From contig JAMOPO010000057.1 in NCBI GenBank assembly GCA_027064425.1, forward strand, positions 124,001 through 188,000: 64,000 nucleotides of DNA. The letters run 5' to 3'. Source of the stretch: Methanobacteriota archaeon. GTDB lineage: Archaea; JAADCQ01; Methanopyri; Methanopyrales; Methanopyraceae. The position numbers were made by a program, and so were the translations under genes. The notes under the pieces are model-generated. The model worked only from the letters and a program-made list of their open reading frames with translations. It made no database searches and had not been told where the DNA came from. Position 1 is the first letter of the stretch. Each line of letters starts with the position of its first letter. Below, in pieces: positions 38,001 through 46,327 of this stretch.

Positions 38001-39935
38001 TTGATCGTCGGCACGGTCCGGAACGACTTCAAACGCCGGAGATTAAACTACTGGGAGGGACGGGTCGTCCTAGAGACGGAGGACGGCGACGAGGTCACGC
38101 TTCACCTCCCCGGCACGATCGCGGGGTGGCTGACCCGGGAGACGAAGGTCCGCATCAAGGGCGCGGAGGACGAGGAGATCGACGTGTTCGAGGACGACGT
38201 GACCGTGGAGCGGGAGTACGAGGGCGAGTGGGTGCAGGTCTGGCCACCCTTCGAGACCGAGGTGACGCTGGAGCGCACGGACGTGATGGGCGAGGAGATC
38301 TACCGGTACGAGCTCCGGGCCCGGGAGGCCATCTACAAGGAGGACTTTGAGTACATCGTCGGGCTCGAGCAGTACCACTACGCCTCGGAGAAGGACGTGG
38401 TGGCGATCTGGGCGTGCCGGGAGTGCGGGAAGGTCATCCGGGCCAACGTTCGACCTGAGGAGTGCTCCAAGTGCGGCTCCACGCAGGTCGAGCTCCGGGC
38501 GATCAGAGGCTCGCTACCCGCCTCGCGGTTCATGGTCTTGGAGCTGACCAACGGCGAGGAGTACGAGCCGGACATCGTGGCGTACGTCCGCGTGGACCCG
38601 CCCATCCCGAAGCTGAACCGGCGGCTGGACGGGACCGTGGAGCGGAACATCCGGGAGCGGGTGTTCTCCGAGGACTGGTTCCACCCCACCTTCGAGCCGG
38701 AGCGCGGTAAGACGGTGGAGGAGATCCTGCACCGGTGCGACACGCGCGTAGCGCGGATCGCCCGGGTCGTCGTGCACCCGGAGTACCGCGCCGACGGCAT
38801 CGGGCGCACGGCGGTGCAGGCGGCGGTCAAGTGGGTCAAGGAGGCGCGCATCCCGGAGATGAAGGGGAAGAAGCACCTGATCGAGGTCATCGCGCAGATG
38901 GCCCGCTACCACCCGATCTTCGAGAGCGTGGGCTTCGTGTACCTGTGGGACACGGGCTCGGGCCGCCCCTACCTGGTGAAGCCGCTCACGAGGAAGGCGA
39001 AGCGCATGGTCTCCAAGTTCCTGAGGGAGGACCAGCAGGCGCGCAGGCACGGTGGCCGGCTGTACCGCTCCCGACTGAAGAAGCTCGAGGTGGAGCCGCT
39101 GGAGGGACCGATCCGGGTCAAGGGCCTGCACAAGATGTTCACGGCCGAGCTGGACGTGAAGGGCTTGCCCCAGGAGATCGTGGAGCTGCTGGAGGCGTTC
39201 GGCGTCCTGCACCGGCGCATTCAGCAGTACGCACTGCAGGACGTGAACCTGGAGGTGGAACCGGGCGAGCTGGTGGTGGTCGTAGGCCCCAGCGGGGCGG
39301 GCAAGACGACGCTCGTGCGCATGATCATGGGGGCGCACGAGGAGTTCCTGGAGTCCATCCGGAAGGAGCTGCTGCGGAAGCTGTCCTCCCCGATCGTGTC
39401 GCGGGCGCTCTACTCGATGGGGACCACGCCGGAGGAGGTCGTGGAGGAGCTCGTCGAGGAGATGTACCGGCCGGACAAGGGCAAGGTCGAGCTACCGGAC
39501 AACACCAAGCTGGAGGCGATGATCCCGGGCGAGGTGGAGCCGGACATCGACCCGGGCGTCACCATCATCGAGGACCTGGTGTCCGTCACGGGCGACGTGC
39601 ACCTGGCCGTGGAGATCCTCAACCGCTCGGGCATCTCGGACGCGGTCCTGTACCGCAGCCCGTACGAGCGCCTGTCGCCGGGTCAGAAGGAGCGGGTAAG
39701 GCTGGCGCGGATGATCGCGGAGGGCGCGAACCTGCTGGTCATCGACGAGTTCTGTTCGCACCTGGACCCGAAGACGTCGATGAGGGTGGCGCGCAGCTTC
39801 TCCGAGATGTGCCGCGAGCTGGGGATCACGGCGATCATCATCACGCATCGGTCCGAGGTGATCGACGCGCTCGCACCGGACAAGATCGTGTACGTGGGTT
39901 ACGGGCTGGTGGGGGTGGAGGAGCGGGAGGAGTGA
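38001..39935 (+). CDS. ABC-type ATPase fused to a GNAT-like domain and zinc ribbon (COG2401 type)
   Basis: A 644-residue fusion. A beta-rich N-terminal region (about 1-140) is followed by a zinc ribbon CRECGKV...CSKCG (about 140-165), then a GNAT-like region with VVVHPEYRADGIGRTAV (about 250-320). The C-terminal ABC ATPase has Walker A GPSGAGKT, signature LSPGQKERVRLARM and Walker B LLVIDEFCSHLD. No membrane partner is present, so it is not a transporter. The role is unknown; related proteins occur across archaea. TTG 38001 follows GGGGTG; a GTG nine bases upstream is also in frame. Confidence 0.85.
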   Translation: MIVGTVRNDFKRRRLNYWEGRVVLETEDGDEVTLHLPGTIAGWLTRETKVRIKGAEDEEIDVFEDDVTVEREYEGEWVQVWPPFETEVTLERTDVMGEEIYRYELRAREAIYKEDFEYIVGLEQYHYASEKDVVAIWACRECGKVIRANVRPEECSKCGSTQVELRAIRGSLPASRFMVLELTNGEEYEPDIVAYVRVDPPIPKLNRRLDGTVERNIRERVFSEDWFHPTFEPERGKTVEEILHRCDTRVARIARVVVHPEYRADGIGRTAVQAAVKWVKEARIPEMKGKKHLIEVIAQMARYHPIFESVGFVYLWDTGSGRPYLVKPLTRKAKRMVSKFLREDQQARRHGGRLYRSRLKKLEVEPLEGPIRVKGLHKMFTAELDVKGLPQEIVELLEAFGVLHRRIQQYALQDVNLEVEPGELVVVVGPSGAGKTTLVRMIMGAHEEFLESIRKELLRKLSSPIVSRALYSMGTTPEEVVEELVEEMYRPDKGKVELPDNTKLEAMIPGEVEPDIDPGVTIIEDLVSVTGDVHLAVEILNRSGISDAVLYRSPYERLSPGQKERVRLARMIAEGANLLVIDEFCSHLDPKTSMRVARSFSEMCRELGITAIIITHRSEVIDALAPDKIVYVGYGLVGVEEREE

Positions 39936-39945
39936 TCACTCCTCC
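39926..39945. repeat. Perfect 20-bp palindrome across two convergent stop codons
   Basis: Arms ggaggagtga and tcactcctcc are exact reverse complements with no spacer. The centre falls between the TGA of the ABC-GNAT gene and that of the UspA gene. Both proteins end in Glu-Glu, so coding pressure partly explains it. Confidence 0.6.
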
Positions 39946-40367
39946 TCCGGCGGGACAACGATCACCGGGCACGGGGCCCGCGTCACCACGCCCTTCGCCG
40001 TGCTGCCCAGGATGAGCCCCTTGACGCCGGAGAGGCCCCGGGTCCCGATCACGATCAGGTCCACGTCCCGCTCCTTCGCCTCGTCCACGATGCCCTGCAC
40101 CACGGAGGGAGCCTCCACGACGACCGGCTCCGCCTCGACGCCCTCCTCCTCGGCCATTTCGCAGACCTCGTTCACCAGCTTCTCCGCCTCCTCCACGATC
40201 TCCTCGGGGAGCGTGTAGGAGGGCTTGGTGCCGAGCGGACTCCAGAGTGGAATCACGTGCACGGCGATGACGTCGGCGTCGAACTGCTTCGCGATCTCGA
40301 TGCCAACCTTGGCCGCCTGCTTCGAGTTCTCGGAGCCGTCGGTCGGGATCATGATGGTTTTGAACAC
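39936..40367 (-). CDS. UspA-type universal stress protein
   Basis: A 143-residue single-domain protein. The start TIMIPTDGSENS, the VIAVHVIPLW strand and the ATP-binding GTRGLSGVKGLILGSTAKGVV (G-2x-G-9x-G-S/T pattern) are clear. GTG 40367 follows GGGGGG. It is divergent from the Cys-rich gene, sharing a symmetric promoter element exactly midway, and its stop abuts the ABC-GNAT stop within a perfect palindrome. Confidence 0.92.
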   Translation of the reverse strand: MFKTIMIPTDGSENSKQAAKVGIEIAKQFDADVIAVHVIPLWSPLGTKPSYTLPEEIVEEAEKLVNEVCEMAEEEGVEAEPVVVEAPSVVQGIVDEAKERDVDLIVIGTRGLSGVKGLILGSTAKGVVTRAPCPVIVVPPEEE

Positions 40368-40397
40368 AACCAGCCCCCCTCGAGACCGAGGTTCCAC

Positions 40398-40410
40398 CGG
40401 TATAATACCG
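40398..40410. promoter_or_regulatory. Symmetric TATA element for divergent uspA and Cys-rich genes
   Basis: A 13-base element with arms CGGTAT and ATACCG around a central A, containing TATAATA. Its centre is 37 bases from each of the two divergent start codons, fitting one TATA box that can be read in both directions. Confidence 0.6.
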
Positions 40411-40440
40411 TGTCGATCGGGGGCGCGCCGGGTGCACCCC

Positions 40441-40815
40441 ATGGCGGAGAGGCACTTCAAGCGCCTGGACGAGGAGGGCGTGCGCGAGCCCCTCGGACCG
40501 CGTGAGGACTGCGAGTATTACCCGTGTCACTTCGAGGGTCAGGACTGCACCTGGTGCTTCTGTCCCCTGTACCCGTGCCTGGACGAGAGTCTGGGCGGGT
40601 GGGTGAGAACTAGGGACGGGTCCGAGGTGTGGGGGTGCCAGGACTGCGACCTCGTGCACCGGCCGGAGGTGGCGGAGCTGCTGCTGCGCGAGCTGCTCCA
40701 GCTGGGCGACGGGAGCATCCTGGAGGGGGTTAAGGTGCTGGAAGAGGATGAGGAGGTGAAGCGGCGCCTGCTCGAGCGCATCAAAGCGAAACGCGGAAGC
40801 CGGCGGCGGCCCTGA
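40441..40815 (+). CDS. Cysteine-rich small-domain protein
   Basis: A 124-residue protein with nine Cys in its first 75 residues: CEYYPCHFEGQDCTWCFCPLYPC, then GCQDCD. This matches the small Cys-rich domain (COG2158 type) of methanogens, which I recall but whose function is unknown; metal or cluster binding is likely. The C-terminal part is helical and charged. ATG 40441 follows GGGTG. The 3' end overlaps the convergent ASCH gene by 35 nt. Confidence 0.8.
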   Translation: MAERHFKRLDEEGVREPLGPREDCEYYPCHFEGQDCTWCFCPLYPCLDESLGGWVRTRDGSEVWGCQDCDLVHRPEVAELLLRELLQLGDGSILEGVKVLEEDEEVKRRLLERIKAKRGSRRRP

Positions 40816-41230
40816 CGGCGTCGAGCAGCTCGTAGTCGATGCGGAACAGCGGGTTCGGGTGGAACTCGCGGTTCAGCTCGCGCCGGACGATGTCCTTCAG
40901 GTCCTGGAGCGGAACGGGGTTCGGGTACCGGACGGGGTCGGCGAGCTCGATCAAGTAGGCGTGCTCCTTCCCGTCGAGGTACTCGCGAAGCTCCTCCGGG
41001 GAAGTCTTGGCGGCCGCGGCGATCTCGTCCAGGTTGTCGTCGACCCTGACCCGTCTGATCCCGTTGATGCGTGCCTCGCCGAGGACGGCCTTGGTCGGGC
41101 TCGACGCGTACACGACGCACGTGTCCTCGTTCACGATGGTCGTGGGTAACCAGCGGCGGACCTCGACGGTCTTCACGCCGCTGAGGATCATGTCCGCGTA
41201 CCGGGGCTTGACGGACATCCACACCGGCAA
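40781..41230 (-). CDS. ASCH/PUA-like RNA-binding protein
   Basis: A 149-residue ASCH-superfamily protein, suspected to bind RNA or modified bases. The motif SVKPRYADMILSGVKTVEVRR is the classical N-terminal strand-helix with the G-x-K-x-x-E core. Start choices in frame are TTG 41230, GTG 41224 and ATG 41218; the first two keep the opening strand (VWMSVK) whole. It lies downstream of an AT-rich patch (41257-41280) that may hold its promoter. Confidence 0.8.
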   Translation of the reverse strand: MPVWMSVKPRYADMILSGVKTVEVRRWLPTTIVNEDTCVVYASSPTKAVLGEARINGIRRVRVDDNLDEIAAAAKTSPEELREYLDGKEHAYLIELADPVRYPNPVPLQDLKDIVRRELNREFHPNPLFRIDYELLDAVRAAAGFRVSL

Positions 41231-41369
41231 GCCGCGGCGGCCCGTCGCGATCCCTTTTCAGATAGTTTTTGTAATCTTTCCACCTGGAATTAGCCCTGCG
41301 AGGAACTAGGAAGGGGGCGTTGGCGGGAGGGCCGGGCCGCTCCCGGTCCGGCTTGACTACTGGCTTGGA

Positions 41370-42425
41370 TTACTCCTTGAAGTGCGGGATCACCTCCTCG
41401 CCGATCAGCTCGATGGCCTTCTCCTTGTCCGGGCCGATCGGTGAGCCGACGACCACCTGCGTCACTCCGGTCTTGAGGAGCTCCTCGATCTTGTCGATGA
41501 CCGTGTCCGGGTCGCCGGCGATGGAGAACGCCTCGATCATGTCCTCGTCGACGAGGCTGATGGCCTTACCGAAGTCACCCTTCTGGATCGCCTCGGCGAT
41601 CTGCTCGGCCTTCTCCTTGTCGATGTCGTGCCGCTCCAGGACGACGTCGGGCGCGCCCATCACGATGAACGCGACGACGATCTTGGTCTCCTCGATGGCC
41701 TTGTCCTCGTCCTTGTCGATCGAGAAGCACGTGTAGGCGGCGACGTCGATCTCGTCCAGGCTCCGCCCCGCCTCCTTAGCACCCTCCTCGATGTGCGGGA
41801 TCGCCTCCTCGAAGTCCTTCGGGTGGGACGCGTTCACCAGGACGCCGTCCGCGATCTCGCCGGCGGTCTTCAGCATGATCGGACCCTGAGCGCCCATGTA
41901 GAACGGGATCTTGTCTCCCTGGATGGAGCGCGCGTTCACGTCCGCGGTCCCGGTCTTCACGAACTCGCCCTCGTACTCGACGGGCCCGCCCTTCAGGTAC
42001 TCGTAGATCAGCTCCTTGACCTCCTTAATCGCGGTCGCCGGACCCACCTCGTCCTCGCTCTCGAAGTTCCAGATCGGCACCTTGCACGGGAAGGGCATGC
42101 CCATCTTCTCGAACGTAGCCTTGTCACCCGGGCCCATTCCGAGCACGGCCCGACCGCCGGAGATCCAGTCCAGCGTGGCGATGTTGCTGGCCGTGACCAG
42201 CGGGTGCCGGGTGTACGGGTTCGTGATTCCCGGCCCGAGCCTGATCTTGTTCGTGATCACCGCCGCCAGCGTCAGCACACCCATGTAGGAGTAGTTGTTG
42301 TAGTGGTCGCAGATCCACGCGTACTCGAACCCGTTGTCCTCCGCCACCTTGATCAGGTGGGCGATCTTCGTGGGCTTGTCGTCCGGCAGCAGCTCGATTC
42401 CGAAGGACACCTCCTCTTCCGCCAT
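41370..42425 (-). CDS. mer: F420-dependent methylenetetrahydromethanopterin reductase
   Basis: A 351-residue cytosolic enzyme of methanogenesis reducing methylene-H4MPT to methyl-H4MPT with F420H2. It is a bacterial luciferase-like TIM barrel: SFGIELLPDDKPTKIAH, then WICDHYNNYSYMGVL and GPGITNPYTRHPL are diagnostic. It resembles the M. kandleri protein closely but with many substitutions as I recall that sequence. ATG 42425 lies 34 bases from a strong TATA box. It is monocistronic, followed by GC-rich inverted sequence (41327-41350). Confidence 0.97.
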   Translation of the reverse strand: MAEEEVSFGIELLPDDKPTKIAHLIKVAEDNGFEYAWICDHYNNYSYMGVLTLAAVITNKIRLGPGITNPYTRHPLVTASNIATLDWISGGRAVLGMGPGDKATFEKMGMPFPCKVPIWNFESEDEVGPATAIKEVKELIYEYLKGGPVEYEGEFVKTGTADVNARSIQGDKIPFYMGAQGPIMLKTAGEIADGVLVNASHPKDFEEAIPHIEEGAKEAGRSLDEIDVAAYTCFSIDKDEDKAIEETKIVVAFIVMGAPDVVLERHDIDKEKAEQIAEAIQKGDFGKAISLVDEDMIEAFSIAGDPDTVIDKIEELLKTGVTQVVVGSPIGPDKEKAIELIGEEVIPHFKE

Positions 42426-42459
42426 GGGCGCGGCCCCGGGAGGAACGCGGGGGCGCGCG

Positions 42460-42467
42460 TTTATATA
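42460..42467 (-). promoter_or_regulatory. TATA box of mer
   Basis: Minus-strand TATATAAA, 35-42 bases upstream of the mer ATG, in sequence otherwise almost free of A/T. It is the best TATA box in the window together with that of the 5S rRNA gene. Confidence 0.75.
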
Positions 42468-42611
42468 CGGGAGGACGGCGGCGCGGGGCGAATTGGAGTT
42501 ATTGATTTCTGTCGCGTTCGGGCGTCGAGCGTGCCTCCACGCGGCCTCCCCGGTGGTGTTATACCGCGCAGTGAGGGTGCAGCCTGGGGGCCTCGGAGGT
42601 TGGCGCGGAGC

Positions 42612-43196
42612 GTGACGGTGGGGGAGATCGCCCAGCGGAAGGTGATCACCGGTAGTGAGGCGGAGACCGCGGAGGAGCTGGCTTACAAGATGCGCGAGCA
42701 CGGCATCGGCAGCGTCGTGATCGTGAACGAAAAGAACGAGCCGATCGGGATCGTGACCGAGCGGGACCTGGTCATCAAGGTCGTCTCGCGCGGCCTCAAG
42801 CCGGACGAGGTCGTCGCGAAGGAGATCATGTCGTCGCCCGTGATCACGGTCGAGGAGGACGTGGACGTGAACGAGGCCGTTGAGATCATGGCCAACAAGG
42901 GCATTCGCAGGCTCCCGATCGTGGACGAGGACGGTAAGCTCGTGGGCATCGTGACCATGCAGGACATCCTCCGCGTGGAACCGCACATCCTGCGGACCAT
43001 CGAGGAGGAGATGGAGAGGTTCAAGGAGGAGCTGCGGGAGGCGGAGGAGGTGGAAGAGACCGTCGAGGGCGTGTGCGACCTCTGCGAGACGTACTCGGAG
43101 GAGCTGCGGTTCGCCGACGGGATGTGGGTCTGCCCGGAGTGCTACGAGGAGGTCCTTGGCCGCGAGATCAGCGAGAGCGAGCTGGAGGAGGAGTGA
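42612..43196 (+). CDS. Two-CBS-domain protein with C-terminal zinc ribbon
   Basis: A 194-residue regulator. The CBS pair spans residues about 1-130, with GIVTERDLV and GIVTMQDIL closing each repeat; it may bind adenosyl ligands. The C-terminal ribbon CDLCETYSEE...CPECYEE is probably a zinc site. GTG 42612 is chosen after GGAGGT; TTG 42600 and GTG 42618 are alternatives. A TTATACC at 42557-42563 may be its promoter. A four-CBS protein follows three bases later. Confidence 0.85.
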   Translation: MTVGEIAQRKVITGSEAETAEELAYKMREHGIGSVVIVNEKNEPIGIVTERDLVIKVVSRGLKPDEVVAKEIMSSPVITVEEDVDVNEAVEIMANKGIRRLPIVDEDGKLVGIVTMQDILRVEPHILRTIEEEMERFKEELREAEEVEETVEGVCDLCETYSEELRFADGMWVCPECYEEVLGREISESELEEE

Positions 43197-43199
43197 CCC

Positions 43200-44060
43200 G
43201 TGCTGGCCGGCCCCTCCGGACTCCCCGAGACCTCCGTCATGCGCCTCGCGACGACCGAGGTCGTCGCGGTGCCCCCGACGGTGACCGTGAAGAGCGTCGT
43301 CGACACGATGACCCGGTACGGGTTCCGCCGCCTCCCCATCGTCGAGCCCGAGGGGCAGTCCCTGGTCGGCATCGTCACCGGCCGCGACGTCCTCGACTAC
43401 CTCGTCGGTGAGCGGCGCGACCTCCTCGACCGCCGGTACGATGGCGACTTCCTCCTGGGACTGCACGAGCCCGCCCGCTCGATCATGACGACCGACGTGT
43501 ACGTCGTTACCCCGTACGACACCGTCCGCAAGGCCGTCAAGACGATGTTCGAGTTCGACGTGGGGGCCCTCCCCGTCGTCGAGGACCGCGACCGGCTCGT
43601 CGGTATCATCACCGAGCGCGACGTCGCGATGGACCTCTACCGGGTGCTCGAGGACGAGCGCGTGGAGGACCTCATGACGGAGGACCCGGAGACGACCGAG
43701 CCGGGCGCCTCCATCCTGGAGGCCGCTGAGACGATGATCGAGCGCGGGTTCCGGCGCCTGCCGGTGGTGAAGGGGGGTCGACTGCTCGGCCTGGTCACGA
43801 TGACCGACATTCTCCACCACGTTTCCTCCCGGGCGACCGGGGGCGAGGCGTCCGGCGAGGTGGAGGACGTCCTGGGCGAGCCCGTGGAGGAGGTCATGAC
43901 GGAGGACGTGATCACCGTCGAGCCCGAGGCCAGCGCCGAGGACGCCGTGCTCACCATGCGCGGGGCCAACGTCGGCAGCCTGGTCGTCGTGGAGGGCAAC
44001 GAGATCGTGGGCATCATCACCGAGCGCGACATCGTGCACGCCGTCGCCGAGCACCTCTGA
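43200..44060 (+). CDS. Four-CBS-domain protein
   Basis: A 286-residue protein made wholly of two Bateman modules. The repeat ends read GIVTGRDVL, GIITERDVA, GLVTMTDIL and GIITERDIV. Such proteins sense AMP, ATP, SAM or similar ligands. GTG 43200 follows the previous stop by three bases, so it is co-expressed with the two-CBS zinc protein and perhaps forms a complex with it. The target is unknown. Confidence 0.88.
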   Translation: MLAGPSGLPETSVMRLATTEVVAVPPTVTVKSVVDTMTRYGFRRLPIVEPEGQSLVGIVTGRDVLDYLVGERRDLLDRRYDGDFLLGLHEPARSIMTTDVYVVTPYDTVRKAVKTMFEFDVGALPVVEDRDRLVGIITERDVAMDLYRVLEDERVEDLMTEDPETTEPGASILEAAETMIERGFRRLPVVKGGRLLGLVTMTDILHHVSSRATGGEASGEVEDVLGEPVEEVMTEDVITVEPEASAEDAVLTMRGANVGSLVVVEGNEIVGIITERDIVHAVAEHL

Positions 44061-44075
44061 GCCGGCCCGGGCGGT

Positions 44076-44098
44076 ACCGTTACGAGCATCAGAACGAT
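44076..44098. repeat. 23-bp imperfect palindrome, copy 3 (between convergent genes)
   Basis: Left arm ACCGTTACGA, centre GCA, right arm TCAGAACGAT. It sits 15 bases after the four-CBS stop and nine bases from the stop of the minus-strand membrane protein. Confidence 0.75.
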
Positions 44099-44107
44099 CG
44101 GTCGAGA

Positions 44108-46279
44108 TCACCGACCGCGGCGGGGCGCGAGCAGCAGCAGTGAGACCGCGGCCCCCAGGAGCGAGGCCCCCGCCGTCCACCCGCTGGGTCTCCACCGGAA
44201 CTCCACGGTCGTGGGCCCCGGGAGGCGAAGCAGCAGCATGTTGTCGAGCCCGCCCAGCCGCTCCCCCCTCGACGGCCTCCAGCACGGGAAGTAAGGGACC
44301 TTGATCCACACGAGACCCCGCCCGACCACCCGGACGCGCGCGTGGTCGACGCGCACGGGAACGGGCTTGAGGCGCCTTCGGGGCAGCTCGTGGACGATCT
44401 CCGACGGCCTCAGGTACCGGATCGTGACCCCGTCGACGCGCTCGGTCAGGCGCTGGTCCCTCCGCATCACGAGGACCTCCTTAACCCCGCACCCTCTGAG
44501 CTCCCGCACCTGGTCCGGCGTGGGCGGCCGGTCCATCACGACCACCTCGGGCCTGGCCTCCCGGACCAGGCGGCAGCTCACGCTGCGGGTGAAGGCGTAA
44601 GCGGGCACCACGCGCGGGTCGAACCGCGCCAGCTTGCACAGCCGCATGTACCGGTACTTGTTGCCCAGGAAGACCGACTTCACGCCGTCCAGCTCGTAGC
44701 CCATCGGCGCCCGGAACTCGTACACCTTGACCCAACGGTAGTCGCGGACGGGCCGGACGCCCATCCGGCGCAGCTCGTGCATGCACCTCCGGGCGTACGG
44801 CTTCCGGGCGCTGAGCACGAGGTAGCGCACGCCCAGGACCCGGCCGATGGCCAGCGCGCGGTGCACCTCCACGCGCTTGAAGGAGCGCTGATACTGGATG
44901 ATCGCGTCCCGGATGGGCGTACCCTCCCGGAACCACCCGAACACGGCCGGCTTGTCCACGATGTACGGCGTCATCCCCCACATCGCCCGGTAGCCCACGG
45001 TGGCGACCCGGTCCCACGGGCCACCGTGCTCGCGGACCCACAGCAGCGCGGCCATCTCGGATTTGGTGTAGTGAACGGGGCGGTACGCGCAGGACAGGCC
45101 CGCGGCGGCGTCGCAGAGGCAGCCCGCGCAGATCAGGGCCAGCAGGGCGATCGACCAGCGCGGGATCAGGGCGCGGATCCACTCCACCGCGAACGCGCCG
45201 AGCGCGCACAGGATGGCGGTAGAGAACATCAGGAACCACTTGGGCTCGAACCCGATCGATTCCATTTCGCGCTGGAGGACGAGTCCAAAGGACAGGAAGA
45301 CCGCCAGCGGGAGCAGCACGGCGAAGGGGAGGAACGCGCGGGGCCTGCGGCGGACGGCCAGCAGCAATCCGGCCCAGCCGAGGAAGAACTGGGCGGCGCC
45401 GACGTACTTGGCGTACCGGGTCTTCCAGTACTTCGGCACGAAGAGCTCGAGCGGGTCGTGCACCGAGGACATGTGGATCCACCAGGGCGGCTTGGTCGTG
45501 TACGTGTAGGTCCGGTAGGCCAGGGCGGGGTACAGCCACCAGGAGATGGACATCACCGCGAGCGCCGCGGCCGTCACGACCCAGAAGTGGCCGGGCAGGT
45601 CGGGCAGGAGGTCCGGCAGGTGTAGCCGACCGCGCAGCACCTGTCCGGAGGTGAAGGAGAGTCGCAGGAGCGCGTAGGTCAGGCACAGGATCAGCGCCGC
45701 CAGGCCGGTGCTGTGGTGCGTTAGGAACGTCAGTGCGAGGACGATCGCGAGGGCGCCGGCGAGCCTGCGTCGGTTCCGGCGCGGGTCGTAGACCGCCACG
45801 AGGAGGCCCGGAACGAGCGCGTAGAACGCCATGGCCGCGACGGTGGGGATCCTCCCCTCGGTGAACGTGATCTCGATGTGGTTGTACGACGTCTGGTAAA
45901 GCAGCGCCGCGATGAGCGAGGGTAGCGGTCCCGCGCCGAAGAGTCGGGCGGTAGCGTACACGGAGGGCCCGGCCAGCGCGTACGCGAGAACGATCCACAC
46001 CTTCCACACCGTGAGAACGTCGGCGCCGGTTACCCGAGCCACCGCGCCCGGCACCAGGTAGGACAGCGGTGGGTAGTACCACAGGAAGGGATACCCGCAG
46101 TACCAGTACTCGGACCAGGCGGGGTAGGGCCAGTCGCCCAGCGACCACAGCTTCTCGAGCATCCAGACCTTGGTCATGTGACCCCGGGCGTCCGCCCCGC
46201 TCGGGAACCAGTTCCAGCCGTAGTTGAGGGCCGGAGACGCGATCGCCGCTCCGAGCAAGAAAGTTAGGGCCGCCAGCAT
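44108..46279 (-). CDS. Large polytopic membrane protein (GT-C/PTPS-related type)
   Basis: A 723-residue integral membrane protein. The N-terminal two-thirds contains about ten hydrophobic segments, with an early loop WFPSGADARGHM whose Asp and His resemble GT-C glycosyltransferase loops; the overall plan matches the archaeal COG5617 type. The C-terminal soluble part (about 420-690) precedes one last helix and a basic end. ATG 46279 is chosen; GTG 46297 adds six residues. The frame continues open far upstream only because it is antisense to the RNA ligase operon. It may transfer sugars from lipid carriers. Confidence 0.75.
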   Translation of the reverse strand: MLAALTFLLGAAIASPALNYGWNWFPSGADARGHMTKVWMLEKLWSLGDWPYPAWSEYWYCGYPFLWYYPPLSYLVPGAVARVTGADVLTVWKVWIVLAYALAGPSVYATARLFGAGPLPSLIAALLYQTSYNHIEITFTEGRIPTVAAMAFYALVPGLLVAVYDPRRNRRRLAGALAIVLALTFLTHHSTGLAALILCLTYALLRLSFTSGQVLRGRLHLPDLLPDLPGHFWVVTAAALAVMSISWWLYPALAYRTYTYTTKPPWWIHMSSVHDPLELFVPKYWKTRYAKYVGAAQFFLGWAGLLLAVRRRPRAFLPFAVLLPLAVFLSFGLVLQREMESIGFEPKWFLMFSTAILCALGAFAVEWIRALIPRWSIALLALICAGCLCDAAAGLSCAYRPVHYTKSEMAALLWVREHGGPWDRVATVGYRAMWGMTPYIVDKPAVFGWFREGTPIRDAIIQYQRSFKRVEVHRALAIGRVLGVRYLVLSARKPYARRCMHELRRMGVRPVRDYRWVKVYEFRAPMGYELDGVKSVFLGNKYRYMRLCKLARFDPRVVPAYAFTRSVSCRLVREARPEVVVMDRPPTPDQVRELRGCGVKEVLVMRRDQRLTERVDGVTIRYLRPSEIVHELPRRRLKPVPVRVDHARVRVVGRGLVWIKVPYFPCWRPSRGERLGGLDNMLLLRLPGPTTVEFRWRPSGWTAGASLLGAAVSLLLLAPRRGR

Positions 46280-46327
46280 CGGATCCCTACGCTCCACGGC
46301 CCAGCGCCCCGCCGTCGGGGTGGGACC

